32,073 bases of DNA. Origin: Candolleomyces eurysporus. Taxonomy: Eukaryota > Basidiomycota > Agaricomycetes > Agaricales > Psathyrellaceae. The position numbers and the translations under genes were made by a program. The notes below the pieces were generated by a model. The model saw only the letters and a program-made list of their open reading frames with translations. It was not told where the DNA came from and did no database searches. The DNA lies in the NCBI GenBank assembly GCA_027579435.1, contig JANBPK010000213.1, forward strand, positions 1-32,073, written 5' to 3'. This document shows positions 9,910 to 21,199 of the stretch, piece after piece (the stretch's first letter is position 1; each line of letters begins with the position of its first letter).

Positions 9910-12096
9910 TCAATCCAGCTTCCTCTTCCGAAACAGAACTTCTGTAGAACGATCTGGCAAACGATTCCCTCCGAGCCAGGGGCCCTTTGGCACCTCTGTC
10001 GCATCTTCAGGCAGTTTCATATCGTAGTTCAGGATAATGTGAGCGAGCAACGCTTTGACCTCGTTGACGGCGAAGAAGCGACCTGGGCTATGACTGTAGT
10101 CGGTACGATGTAGATTAGTTGAAGATAAGTGAGCGAAACGTACCAAGTATTACGCCCGTGTCCAAAGAGAAGGAATTTGGGATCCACTGAAGTTATTCTT
10201 CGTCGTAGAGGATCGGACTCCTCAGAATCTGCGCCTGCATCGCTGCCCTCGCAGAACCTGAAGCCTTTGAACGTATGAGGGTCCTCGTAGTTTTCCTAGT
10301 AGTTTTTTCGGTCAGTGCCAGGGACGATGATCTCATTGGCGATAGGTCCACCTACAGGATCAGTGTGTATACCCTCGCTGGCCACCGCGACAGTGTAGCC
10401 AGCAGGTATGGTTAAGCCATTCGAAAATGTGAAGTCCTTCTTCACCTTCCTGATCATTGACACTGTCAGAGCCGATTCCCGAAATGTTAGACGATATCAA
10501 GTAGGCAGTACAACAGAACGACTTGCGTCCAGCGGTCTCCGAGAGCCTACTAGATTCCTTCATGAAACTATCGAGCTTTCGTAGTCGATCCATGGATCCC
10601 TTTGTCCATCCATATGTACGCGTTACTTCTTCGATCTCAGCCCTGAGAGGTCCAATGTATTCTTGACGAGCAGCAAGATTAAACAATGCGCTAGTCGTAG
10701 TCTAGAAGTATTAAAAGAGTCAGCTTTTAGACGCGGATTCCTCAGGCTGCGTGCTGCACATAGACGTACATTAGCAGTGGTATGAATGGCAAGGAAGTTG
10801 ACGAGCATAACTTTTGCAGCTATGTCCTCGACGTTGCGATGCTCNGGGGGGCGCTCCTTCGACCAACCACGAGATCAGGTCGTCCTACAATAAGAAGAAT
10901 CCAGTTATTTCTCAAGCAGAGTCTGCTAATTACTTGCTCCACTCGCCTTTTTGCCCTCGTAATCCGAAGAGCCATACTGAGCGAACTTTTCCAGTCTTTC
11001 TTTAATAATGGCACCGACGAACTTGCGCTCTACCGTCTTCGTTAGGGCCCTCCCTTTGTAAAGGATAGCGGAAACAATGCTATTGTAAAGATAATGATTC
11101 AGTCAGGGAATGGTTGTAAGCCAGGAGTGCAAGGGAACCTACGATTTCAAGAAGAATGGTGTAATATTTAGTATGTTTATAGCGATCATGAGATGAATCG
11201 TCCACCCCTCCTGGATTTGGCAGTACTCGGGATCCCTACCTGATGTCATCGGTCAGCTTTTCAGCACGATGAGACTGGGTAGAGGATTATACTGACAGAG
11301 AGGCAGGCCGACAAAAAGGCGGTTGCTTGCTCGAGTTACGATATGGATGACGGTCGAGTGAACCGGGAAGCTTTTCCATTCTGTATACCACGTGAGTCGC
11401 GCTTCTAGAGCTACACATTGGGCTGAAACTCACCATCTCCAGCATCTATGTATTCTTCGCATGCTGTGACAATTTCGTCTCTGACATCTCCGAACCGGGA
11501 TGGGAAGGACCTGGTCAAAGATGATCGAATGACACCCACGTGGAATGGGGCGTCGAGACCATGACGACCGAGCGTGTAGGCAAATGTCTGTAGTGGTTTG
11601 ACCGTCAATCGGTGGCTGGGCGAGAGGTAGCTGAAGACCCACGTACATCTGATACTGTTCCCCGGAACGACAATACATCCGTGGGGGCCTTTCGCATATC
11701 TTCAATCATCCTCTCCCCACTAACGACGATAAACCAATGGCTGATAGACCCAAGCGTTGGAACCTTGAATGCGTTTCCTTTGAACTGTCCATCATCGGCG
11801 GAGTGTCAACGTGATGGACATTGGATAGCAGGGTATTAAATCGCTAATAACCTTGAGATAGCCCTCCTTGAGAAAGTGATGGCCTTTGAACATGAACTTC
11901 CATGCGTCTCGGTAGGCCAAGAAGAAGCGGTCTGAGCCGATTGTGGGGATGCTGGATATCTGGGCGGGAGGTAAATAGCAACCCGGTATCATGGACCTGT
12001 ATCACTGACCTTTGACCGAGTCAGATGAAAAGAGTACCATTGGTACAGTACGAAGAGAATGGATCCCGAGACCAGCAGGCTTGCCAATGTAGCCAT
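9910..12096 (-). CDS. cytochrome P450 monooxygenase, right tandem copy, intact
   Basis: Twelve exons (5'->3'): 12096-12010, 11959-11852, 11784-11647, 11587-11434, 11380-11297, 11239-11143, 11079-10947, 10884-10770, 10701-10527, 10462-10356, 10295-10144, 10087-9910; 508 aa once the N at 10845 is ignored, a normal P450 length. Start: MATLASLLVSGSILFVLYQ, an ER membrane anchor. Motifs: I-helix NFLAIHTTAN; K-helix ExxR as ESSR in FMKESSRLS; FKGFRF in the PERF region; heme loop FGHGRNTC-PGRFF with the ligand Cys codon split by the last intron. The loop Ala of copy 1 is Thr here. Introns 7 (GCGAGT) and 9 (GCAAGT) use GC donors; the left copy has GT in intron 9. The type resembles basidiomycete P450s with an AIHTT I-helix; family number and substrate cannot be told. 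It diverges from the DUF1996 gene across ~740 bp. Confidence 0.93.
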
Positions 12097-12839
12097 CCTC
12101 AAGGGAAACGAAATGAATTAGGACAGGGTCCACTCGCTCAGATCCGAGAGCCATATATATATGCTGTACGTTGTTTGCTTGCGTTGTGTGCATCCGGGCT
12201 AGAGCAAGTGTCATGTGTCTCAGGGCCAAGTATTAAGAGTCCTGAAAGGGTTCTTCTATCAGAATGCATTGGCTAGAAGACGCGTCGGCGCTCCAGAAAT
12301 AGCAGACGCACCTTGGATCTCTCCGAGACGTGTGGCGCGGCATTACCGTTTGTTGGGCAGGTGATGGTAGAACAAGGGTTCAAGAGCTAACCAGATGAAG
12401 AGCCTTCTGAGTAGTTTGCAGTAGGTATGGACTGAGAATTTACCAAGCATATGAAGTATGGAAACCTTATCATGGCAATGTCACTGAACGTAAGTACTGT
12501 CAGTGACCTGGTGCTTGCAATTGTTTGTCATTGTTAGAATACGGAGGCAAGGACCCGCCCTCCCATCGCCTAGTAGTCCTTCCCGACTTCCATCCAAGTC
12601 CATGTCTCGTTTCCTGAACCTTCTACATCCTACATTGGGGACATGGTTTCTTAGCGGTCAATCTTCGCTTCTAATAGAAATGGCTGACACAGCTTGAGAC
12701 CGAAGCCTCTTGAACGCTCTTTGGCTTTTGCTCGTTGGAGCCTCGTGTTACAACGCGTGGTGTCATGGTAGGGCATAAATGAAGAATGGTGAGAACAAGC
12801 AGTGCTGAGAACAAGTAGTGCTCTGTACGACACACCATC
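12097..12839. promoter_or_regulatory. divergent intergenic region between P450 (-) and DUF1996 (+)
   Basis: Both genes start outward from this 743 bp, so it must carry both promoters. A tatatata stretch (about 12153-12161) lies ~60 bp upstream of the P450 ATG and is a plausible TATA element for it. A duplicated phrase (gagaacaag...agtgct) at 12791-12820 precedes the DUF1996 start. Whether the genes are co-regulated is inference. Confidence 0.45.
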
Positions 12840-14811
12840 ATGTTCTACATCCTATTCTTCGCGATAATCGCTCTACTCGCGGCTGGAATCGAGGACGTCC
12901 TTGGGTATTGGCTGATGGGTGCCAGTAAGTACGATTGTTCTGGTCCGTAAGATCCCACGTGGACTGATTGCAGTTCTATAGATAATGTCTTGACGACACA
13001 GAGAATAGACCCTATTGCCAGTCCAGGGTCTCTTGGGAGACACGTTCATGATGGTCTGCCGATGTGACCCTGCAAGATCTTCGGCTCTCGTCTCTAACCC
13101 CCGCACGCTGTTGTTTTCTAGTCCTGGGAGGCAGTAACTTTGGATTCAATCTTTCGACTGCAAGTCTACGGCAGAGTGAATGTTCCTCCATTCCTATCTT
13201 TGAGGACAAGAGCAACTATTGGTATCCTGTAAGGAACGGATCTCGTCGAGTTTAGACAATTGAGCTCATGCCGAATTCATGTTTACAGAAACTATACTTC
13301 TGGTGACCAAGATCCTTTCCACATAAGTTGTTTTACTAATGCTCGCGCCTTCAGGTGGAGAAATGGGAGCTTCACAAGCGTCGTAGGAAATCCTGTTATG
13401 TGAGCTACCTCCACGACCCTTTCCCTTCTAACCCATGGTGTTTACACATCTCTCTTGCTGCTTTCTAGATGTAAGCCCCATCTAGCTACAACGGTGCGGA
13501 GGCGAACGCATACCCTTCTCTCAGATTACCTCTACAGCGAACGTCCAGGGGCCACAACAGCCTTTCCTGACGACGTACGTATGGCGGTTCCCTCTGCTCG
13601 ACTGGAGATTCAAGCAGTTCTTTTCCCAGTTCCGAATGATCTCAGGCGATCCTACAATTCGCACCTTCGACCCATCAAGCTTTGCTCAACAAGCAGTAAC
13701 ACATCTTTGCCTTGACTTCCAAGGCAAATCGGAACGATTCAATGAACTGCCCCTGCGAAGGTGCCCGTCAGGAATCCGGTCTCAAATCGTGAGTATCTGG
13801 CGATATTCTACCCTCTCTTCATCACCCTAATAAATGTGGATGACAGAACTTCCCGAGTTGTTGGAATGGCAAAGTCCGTTCTCTCATTCGGAAATCGGAC
13901 TATTGGACTGACGAACAGTGGATCATTGAATTAGGATGTTGATTCTCCAAATCACAAATCCCATGTTTCTTTTCTCTCTACGGGTCCTGATAATGGCACC
14001 TGCAGTTCCTCAGAATACTCCATCACGCTTCCGCGCATATTCCTCGAAGTAGGTCCCTCTTCTACGCTTTATGTTCTCGAGTACCATTTCGCCAAGGTGT
14101 ACTGGTATACACAGGAGTTCGATACCGTTCGCAACAAAGCCATGGTTCCTCAACAACCCTTCGTGTGGGTCCTCATTCATCCTTCAATCGAGATGCATAG
14201 AGCGGCTTTCTAACAGGCCATGTATCTAGGTTCTCGAATGGAGACCCTATCGGCTACTCCTTCCATGCTGACTTTTACAACGGCTGGGACCAAGGCGTCC
14301 TCCAAAGGGCATTGGATGAATGCAACTGCAATCCTTACGGAGACCCTGCGTGCTGCGTGGCTAGAGGAATTTTCACGCTCGACCAGACGAAGAAGTGTTT
14401 CGTCACCGATACGGTGTTCGAGCAAAGTGAGTGTTACCTTCTGCCTAGCCTGAGCCTCCTTCAATGTCTGTCTCTCTCATATGCTCTCGTACCTCTTATG
14501 ACACAGCTTCGGGCACCTTACTTTCCCTCCCTGGAGTCAACCCAGTTCAAAAGAACTGTTACGAAGAATTTAGCGACCATGTTACTCCGCCGCTTCTGAA
14601 TCCGGTGTACGTACACAATGGGACGGAACCTACTCCGTCCAGTGGAGCGGTCGCTGTCCCTGCTCAGACGGCGAGAGTAGGAAACGAACGCGAACCTCGG
14701 GGGACTTGCGTTTGGAAGAGCTCTGCTATTGGCATTCGCGTTGACAAAGCAAATTTCTCGCTATGGGCTTTTCTTGCGCTAATGACATGCTTCATAGTCT
14801 GTCTATCATAA
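12840..14811 (+). CDS. secreted DUF1996 protein, probably surface-anchored
   Basis: Twelve exons: 12840-12924, 12982-13053, 13122-13228, 13289-13302 (14 nt), 13355-13399, 13469-13574, 13630-13788, 13847-13873, 13935-14048, 14097-14164, 14230-14426, 14507-14811; 432 aa, all phases agree. The start encodes a signal peptide (MFYILFFAIIALLAAGI). DUF1996 hallmarks follow: TTQRIDPIASPG, GRHVHD, FEDKSNYWYP-KLYFW, FPDDFRMISGDP, HLCLDFQGK, CPSGIRSQI, FPSCWNGKD, SPNHKSHVSF, VYWYTQEFD, GYSFHADFYNGWD, then a Cys-rich CNCNPYGDPACC. The C-terminus is hydrophobic (FLALMTCFIVCLS), which fits a GPI signal or a membrane tail. DUF1996 proteins are widespread secreted fungal proteins of unknown activity. Two donors are weak (GTCTGC after exon 2, GTCCGT after exon 8) but are needed to keep the domain in frame. 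Confidence 0.92.
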
Positions 14812-14888
14812 TTTATAGCTAGAAGACTTGAATAGAGTGGAAAGTAACTGATTGTTATTGGGAAATATACTAAGAACGTCATATCTAC

Positions 14889-15095
14889 GATGATAAAGAT
14901 CGATGAATAAGAAAACGGACGAGAGCATCGACATTCAGCTCGACATCAGACTAGATAGATTTCTCGCAAAGATACCTCAATCTCATCGTCACAGCCAAAT
15001 TCTCAGCTTTACCTTGCGACGTAGCAACCACCTCCGTATCCTAGTCCTTCCCTTCTCATACATTAAAGGCAAACTCTGAGTAGCTGGGGAGGATT
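14889..15095 (-). pseudogene. relic of a cyclin gene 3' end
   Basis: Similar to the last exon and 3' flank of the intact cyclin gene (about 17510-17735). Shared phrases in order: gatgA...AAA, gacgA(a/g)...gcatc, cattcagctcga / gttcagctcga, caaccac(tc)ccgtatcct, cccttctcatacatt and aaggcaa(a/g)ct. It is on the same strand and interrupted by several indels, so no reading frame survives. With the matching upstream relic at about 16960-17300 it brackets the F-box gene. Confidence 0.65.
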
Positions 15096-15190
15096 GAAGG
15101 GGCTAGAATCGATCTCTGGATCACCCTAGCTTGAAAATGCGACCTAGCTACCNAAAAAGCTTCAGCAAGAGTAGATGGAAAACTTTGGGA

Positions 15191-16632
15191 TTAGCGTACA
15201 TCATAAAGTTGGAGCACCATTCCTCTGATATCGTCGAGGCACACAGTTTCCATTAATAGATCTTGACCACTGTCTTCGATGACCCATCGGAGCATGGGTA
15301 GAAGGCGACTTCTGAGTGCATCCGACTCTGAATTGGGATAGAAGATTTGTATGTGACGCAGTTGGCGAGGTGTTGAGGCTGCAGTTAGGCGGCTGCGAAC
15401 CATTTCGACTTGCTCATGGTGGAAATTGGAACGGTATATCCATGCCAACGACTGGAGATGCGGAAGTGGGTGGTAATTCTGGTCTCCTGAGGAGCGCCAG
15501 GTAAGGTACCCAATGAGGTCTTTGTTGAGGTTACCAAGGAACAGGGTTCGGAGACCTTGCAACGTCTTCAAGATGTCGACGACTGGGGNAAGGGAACNAA
15601 AAAGTGCTCGAATCCCCGGGTAAACAGGGTTGCTACGGAGGTCTTGTCCCCTAGGTAATCGAGGAACTTGTTGATAACTTGGGGATGCAGCTGTAAATCC
15701 TCTGCCTCTTCGTCTGATCTTATATCGAAATTCTGGTCCCTTGGCACGACTTGAATGCGCAGATGGGTGAGAGACGGCGTCCGAATGATGGAGAGAACCG
15801 GTAAGATGAAAGTCTGGTAACCTTGCAGGGTCAAGGACTTCAAATGCCGGAGGGTATATTGGGTCGCGTCTTCCTTCACCATCCAACCTAGTCCAGCCGC
15901 TGGTGGCTCCCAATCTTTTATAGTTAAGTGTTCTAGATTTAGATTTCCGAGGTGTTGAAGAAACAATTTGGTCGTCCCAAAATCGTGGAGAAAGAAGTTG
16001 ATAGATTGCAAGGTTAAATGGGTGACCTGGGACCATGGAATTTGACAAAATGTTGGAAAAGGCGGCTGAGTGCAAGGGAATATCCGTGTCATGTCGATAT
16101 GTGAAAGATCCAGGTTCCGGAGTGCAGGGACTTGAATCAGCGATAGGTCGGGACGTCTCCCGTAGAAGCTTAACTGAAGGGATTGTAGTTGAGGAAATTG
16201 CGGTTCCAATATATTGAGGCGTCGTGGCCCTCCCGCGGATTCGTCTGCATAGCAGAGCATGCGGTGACTCTGGGAGAAGATCGGTTGGAAGATAACTTTC
16301 CAATCATCGTCTTGATCATATTCTTCGAGCAGAAAGGTACGATCGACGAAAACCGACAAGGGTAGAGAGCCCGAACGAGACAGGGCCAGGCTCACACGAG
16401 ACCCAGCGGCAGGAGATGGTGGGTATATTCCAGATGATTTATTCTCCCTGAGATGCAGTCGTGCCCAAAGGCTTTTCGTATCGACGACGACCGTTCGCCA
16501 TGTTCTTGAAACATAGCTTAGTGTCCAAGTGGAAGATCCCTTGGCATTTGCTTTGTGAAAGACGTCGACTTCAGGATGCACTAAACGAACAATGTGCTCC
16601 ACGATATCGGGGGGTAAATCGTTGGCGATCAT
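15191..16632 (-). CDS. F-box/LRR-like protein, paralogue 1
   Basis: One coding exon of ~479 aa if the two N characters at 15590 and 15598 are dropped; as printed, the frame breaks exactly there. N-terminal F-box-like segment (LPPDIVEHIVRLVHPEVD...), then GSSTWTLSYVSRTWR and DTKSLW, then irregular leucine-rich repeats (LTHLTLQSINFF, LEHLTIKDWE, LKSLTLQGYQTF, LTHLRIQVV, LRTLFLGNL, LQSLAWIY). An intron (gtatgg...ctagcag) seems to abut the ATG, with an upstream non-coding exon; the paralogue at 25563 has the same design. F-box proteins dock substrates on SCF ubiquitin ligases through Skp1; the target is unknown. The gene sits where the body of a duplicated cyclin gene would be expected. Confidence 0.85.
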
Positions 16633-16959
16633 CTGCTAGTCTCCTGCTATTAGTTATGTAATGCGCTGGCGACCTGAGGCATCCATACCTTCAGAAATTC
16701 CGGCTGTCTGAATCGTGTGGGTGAGAGAAGAAGGATTCAGAGTCAAGGCCTTGTCCGCTGGGGGTTGCTGCATCTGATGCCATCATGCGGGGCCCAATTA
16801 GCGATCGGTGCGAAGCCTACAACCTTCTGATTCTTGCTCTACAAGAACGTGGTAGGAGCTTCAAATAATTCAAGGCGACGATAAGTTGCGGTGGTGGTTG
16901 CCGATAGTCCGAGGAACTCATACAGAGACAGGTCAGGGACTTTAAATTTTTCATCCTCC

Positions 16960-17300
16960 CGATGGGAATCTCAGGGCAACGCTGGTGCGAAGACAGAGGG
17001 GGAATCAACGAAAGGCAGAAGAACCAAAGAGAACGCCATAGAATAGAAGACAATCAACGCCACTGAATTAAACCTGAATAGCTATTGTAAAGAGATAAAT
17101 TGGTCATGGGAGCCGCTGGAATCCGATATCCGAGACCTACGTCTAAACGAAAAGATGTGTACAGATGATGGGAGGGAGAGAGAAATGAGAGAGCACAAAA
17201 TCACGTACTACAATGCCAAGCTGACGCTGCCCGGAAATTGTTCAATAGACCTATCTCCAATGCGCTCGAATCCAGCTGACCGCGCACTATGCAACGGCCG
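16960..17300 (-). repeat. copy of the cyclin gene upstream region
   Basis: Diverged copy of about 19120-19440, the region upstream of the intact cyclin gene. Shared phrases in order: gggg(g)aa...cgaaagg(c/a)agaagaa, cgccactgaa, ggtcatgggag / gatcatgagag, gatgatggg...gag, and tactacaatgccaagctga followed by cctgcc/cgcccg. Here it lies upstream of the F-box gene, which may therefore use cyclin-derived upstream sequence. About 16690-16960 holds nothing recognisable. Confidence 0.6.
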
Positions 17301-17555
17301 AGTCCTCCTATAATACACGTCGCGTCGTGGAGTGGGAGATGGGAGAAAGAAAATGGAAAAGTGAATTCGAGTCTATGAATGGGCTTCTCTTACGCTCGTA
17401 CCTTACTTCCAAGTAGGTCTGTCATGAGCTCCGGCTGGATTGAACGGAGTGGTCGAGAGGGGAAATATATGATTACTAGCGAGGAAATGCTGGCAAAATA
17501 AGGTCCATGATGACAAAAAAACGACGAATGAGAAAAGAAACGATAGCATCAGCGT
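17301..17555. other. cyclin 3' flank
   Basis: No gene seen. A C-to-A7 stretch at 17514-17520 lies just past the cyclin stop codon. Confidence 0.4.
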
Positions 17556-18858
17556 TCAGCTCGAGCTGAGACCAAACATATCCAATATTTCCCCCGGAGA
17601 CTCCTCGACCTCGTGCGACATATCCAAGCTCCCGGTATAGTCCTGCGGCTCACACCGTGACAACCACTCCCGTATCCTCGTCTCCGAATTCTCTCCCTTC
17701 TCATACATTGAAGGCAAGCTGAGAGTTGCCACAGCGAAGGCGAGAAGGAACCGAGGTCGTTTAAAGCCGAGGAGCTTGCGCTCCTCCTCAGTGAGCTCTG
17801 GTTCTGTCCAGTCGACAGGAGAGAGATCGTCGTGGGTGACATCCGAGTCGTCTGACTGAAAACCTGGGAAAGGGGTTTTTAAGTAAGACATGAATAAGGG
17901 TAGGGGATCCAAGTGGACAACTTACGAGACACATGTATCGGGCGAGAGCTCACAATAGGAGTGGGCTGAGGGGTTTTCAACCATGGAGGAGAAGGCAAAT
18001 GCTTCTTCTGCTCGGAAACAAGCGTTGGTGAGGAAGTTAAGCTCGAAGTATCGGTTAAGTCGATGATAATTGGAGCATCATTGACGAGTACTTCTTCCCA
18101 AAAGCTCTCCGAAAGGTCATGAACAACTATGCGAACATATGAGCATAATTGTCGAGCAAATATACGAAGAATTACTCACCCGGGACACCCTGGACCCACC
18201 GTTCATGTTCCAACTGGCTCCTGATGGGAGGGTCGTACATCTCACTCTCGTCCACATGGTCCAAAAGCCCATCGAAAAAGTCAAAGGCCGGAGCTCGCAG
18301 ACCGTCCCACTTCCTCCCCGCAAAGAAATCGGGCTCAGGCGCATGCTGCCTCAAAGCCATCCATCCGGCAGCGATCTCGTCAAAGTCATCAAATATATTC
18401 TGGCTGAGCGTGACGTCCCATCCTATCGCCTCCAGAAACTTGATCTCCAGTCTCAAAAGCTGCTTCATATCCAGCCTCCCTCCAACGATATGAAGCCAGG
18501 AGCTCCTAGTAATCCGATGATCGTGAATAACCTTGTCGGCTACCATCAACGCGGCGATGAACATATTCAGTCCAGCCCTGCCGCTAATCTCCAACAGCGG
18601 TTGTCTGCGCTTCAGCCGATGAATGTAGTGCATCGCAGCAGCTGAGACATGGGGGTGGAGGTAGGCGTTTCGAAGGACGCCAGACAGCAGTTCGCGGTAC
18701 TTTGGGGTCCAACGATGCGCGGCTCGACTGCAGTTAGGGCCGACCGTGCAAGCCAAGTATGCGAATACGATCTCGGAGAGGACGACACTCTCCTCCTTTG
18801 AGATGATGTGGACCTCGGGGCGAGGTTGGCGGGTAGTGTTGGGGGCAGAAGGTGTCAT
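17556..18858 (-). CDS. cyclin-domain protein (Pho80/Pcl-like)
   Basis: Three exons: 18858-18180, 18126-17926 and 17863-17556; 395 aa, phases agree, introns gtgagt...gcatag and gtaagt...cccag. Residues ~20-160 read as a cyclin N-terminal box: helix-rich, with SAAAMHYIHRLKRR, then MFIAALMVADKVIHDHRITRSSW, and RLEIKFLEAIGWDVTLS, the pattern of Pho80-like and Pcl cyclins (ASKFLDD...W...LEREFL). The rest is acidic and Ser/Pro-rich without a domain. Such cyclins bind and direct a cyclin-dependent kinase such as Pho85. The long plus-strand frame at 18139-18645 is antisense shadow. A duplicated 3' end and upstream region of this gene lie either side of the F-box gene at 15191-16632. Confidence 0.85.
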
Positions 18859-19701
18859 ACGTTATGTTTCAAAGTGAGACGCGGAAGTAGTAGAAGTCGG
18901 TGGTCAAGTTGGATTTGGAAGAGACAAGAAAGATTGGGGATTTTATAGTTTTTGGGATGTCGTGACATGTCTGGAGTCTCGAACCTCGTCGAGACGCCGG
19001 GTTGGGGCTTCTGCCAGTGAGACATTTCATCGGTCTCAGTGGAACAGGCAAGAACGAAGCAACGAGTGCGATGGCATTGGGGAGGTACGTACTAGTGGTA
19101 ATGTGTGCTGACGGATTCAGTGCATACATTCCAGAATAGAAACAGTGGGGAAACATCGAAAGGAAGAAGAATCAGAGAGAACTCTGCGAACGAGGTCAAG
19201 CGTTAACATGGAAACATACTTTACCACGCCACTGAACACGAACTGGGGTAGCCGTCGTGAGGGTAGACATTGATCATGAGAGTCGTGAAAATTCGGCATC
19301 GAAGGATGTACATTGATATGAAAAAAATGCATCCAAATGATGGGCTGAGGGATGGAGAACTGTGAGAGCAAATCCTCACATACTACAATGCCAAGCTGAG
19401 CCTGCCTGAAGATCATTCAACAGCCGCATTCCCGATAATCATCGTTTGCCTGGTGAAGTTCTTCAGTTCGTTCGAACACCTGTTGTCTGAAGTAGAACTT
19501 CGAGCGATGGCTCAGGAGAATGGGATATCTCGGTCATCCCAACGGGCTTCGCCTCCGGTTCACAACCCGAATTTGTTCATGTCATCTGGAATCTAAGCGA
19601 GCAGACCCCTGGCCTGATTTTGTGACGAGATAGGAGGGAAGCATCGTCGCGGTTTTTCGAATGGGAAGGGTAGGAAATACATCATTGTTGTTCCATTTGC
19701 A
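18859..19701. other. upstream region of the cyclin gene, source-type copy of the 16960-17300 repeat
   Basis: About 840 bp between the cyclin start and the end of the next gene. The part at 19120-19440 is the counterpart of the copy at 16960-17300. No coding unit is supported; minus frames at 18869-19156 and 19117-19416 have no recognised content. Confidence 0.5.
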
Positions 19702-21199
19702 CTAGTTCCCCACCAGCCGCACCACTTCACACTCTAACTCTATACCATCCACCTCTCCAAGACGGGGAAAGACTGTTCGAAGATCGGATGGTACTTCGAA
19801 GGCGTCGAAGGTTTCGCACTTTTCGCAGAAATCCTCTTCTTGACAGACTCTGACCAGCTTCACTCGTGCAGAGCGAAGAGGCTTTCGGCTTGGACAGAAG
19901 CTTTGTTGCGCGAGGGTTTTGTCGATCTCAAGGAGAGAAGGAAGGAAGTATTCGACCGGGGTAGCGTCAAACCAACAATCACAGCTGCCCGACACGGAAA
20001 CAGACAAGTTGGTAATGTTAGGACCCTTTTGAAGGAAAAGCGAGCACAAGGGTAAAAACCGAATCTGCAATGTCGAGCGGAGGTGGGTGAAGATGTCAAA
20101 TTGGTACCGTAGCCGGATTTGAAGGGTGGTCAAGGATGGAAACGATGGAAGGGTGGTAAAGCCTGATATCATGCAAATTAGTTTTCTTTTGGCCAAATAC
20201 CTTGAGTCGCAGTGTAGCACACTCACTCTCGTCCTGCACAACTTTCAAAGTGAAATCGAGTGAAGTTAACGCTCGGGACATCGCCGACAGGAGGCCGTTG
20301 AGCAACTCGACGGACGTCTGGTTGGAAGTTAGGAGGGTTGCATCCTTCGTTTGGCGGAACATTCCAGAGTAGGGGCCATTGATAAGAGTTTTCAGATACT
20401 GCGGTGAGAGGTACGAAAGGTTGACTTTCGAAGGGGAGGTAAGCTTGTTATCCGTGCTTGCGTGACTCGGAGCAACGTCCTCGGTTGACCCGATTGGCCA
20501 GTGAAGAGGGCAGGAATCCAACGTGAGGGTTGAAAGGGACTCGAGTTCCGTAATCCACACCTCCGGTGGCACGCACAATTTGCTTAGGCATAGGGTTTTC
20601 AAGTGACGGCCGTTTGCTCTGAATAGGTGCCTGAAGGCATCCCGCAGGCTGGATCCCAGCTCGTGCCATTGTGTGACACGCGTGCTGGCGGCCGGAGCCA
20701 CGGATTTGATTGAGAAGAATTCAAGGAATTTGAATTGAGACAGGAGGAAGGATAATGAAGAATCATTGTAGAGACTTTGGGTGTGTTGGCGGTGATCCAA
20801 CAATTCGTGATCCTCCAATATCTCCAAGCTGAAAGAGTGAACGAGGCTCGATAGATCGGAGTTGAGTTCGAAAGCTTCTTTGATAAGCTTCAGTTTGCGT
20901 GGCGCGTTCATGTCTATATCATCTTCGATGCGAATGTTGGCAAAGATAATTGCGCGCGCAATCAGGTAAAATTCTCGGGAAACGAGGGTGCATCGCGTCA
21001 GAGTCGAGAGGTTGATGCTGTCGAATGATCCGTCCTCCAAAGGTTGGAGATAAGTTAGGACAGTTTGACAGAGTTCTGGAGGCAGTCGCATGTCCTGTTT
21101 GCAGTGCTTCGGGGTTGGAACCATGCGCTTCTCGCGAGTGAGGATTGACATCAAAATATTCAAGTTTGCCCCTGTTTGTGCATTAGTAAATAAAGTCAT
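19702..21199 (-). CDS. F-box-like protein of a different type from the F-box/LRR paralogues
   Basis: Two exons joined by a 64 bp intron (20226-20163; donor GTGAGT, branch actaat, acceptor atatcag): 21199-20227 and 20162-19702, up to 477 aa with matching phase. N-terminal LPPELCQTVLTYLQPLEDG, then TRCTLVSREFYLIARAIIF, is F-box-like (a helix pair ending in the 'arrive at the landing of the mutant allele' type LVSR motif). Leucine-rich stretches follow (LKTLCLSKLCV, LSTLTLDSCPL, LTTLQIRL). Start uncertain: the first ATG at 21199 lies in what looks like an acceptor (ttactaatgcacaaacag), so translation may begin at the Met of MSILTREKR (about 21151). Role inferred: SCF substrate adaptor. Confidence 0.8.

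Larger units (their letters stand above)
9708..13915. repeat. tandem duplication, right unit (intact P450 + 5' two thirds of DUF1996)
   Basis: Direct repeat of 4990-9235. Coding exons are more alike than introns, and intron lengths are largely kept. The unit ends inside the DUF1996 gene, which runs on unbroken to 14811, so this right-hand locus appears to keep the original arrangement. Confidence 0.9.

Noticed and set aside
11588..11646. Upstream acceptor for P450 intron 3 (caacag in the left copy)
   Set aside because: It puts the next exon out of the P450 frame and is not conserved in the right copy; the downstream cactacag keeps frame in both.
18139..18645. 168-residue plus-strand frame
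   Set aside because: Fully antisense to the first cyclin exon, whose reading has a recognisable cyclin box and consistent splice phases.
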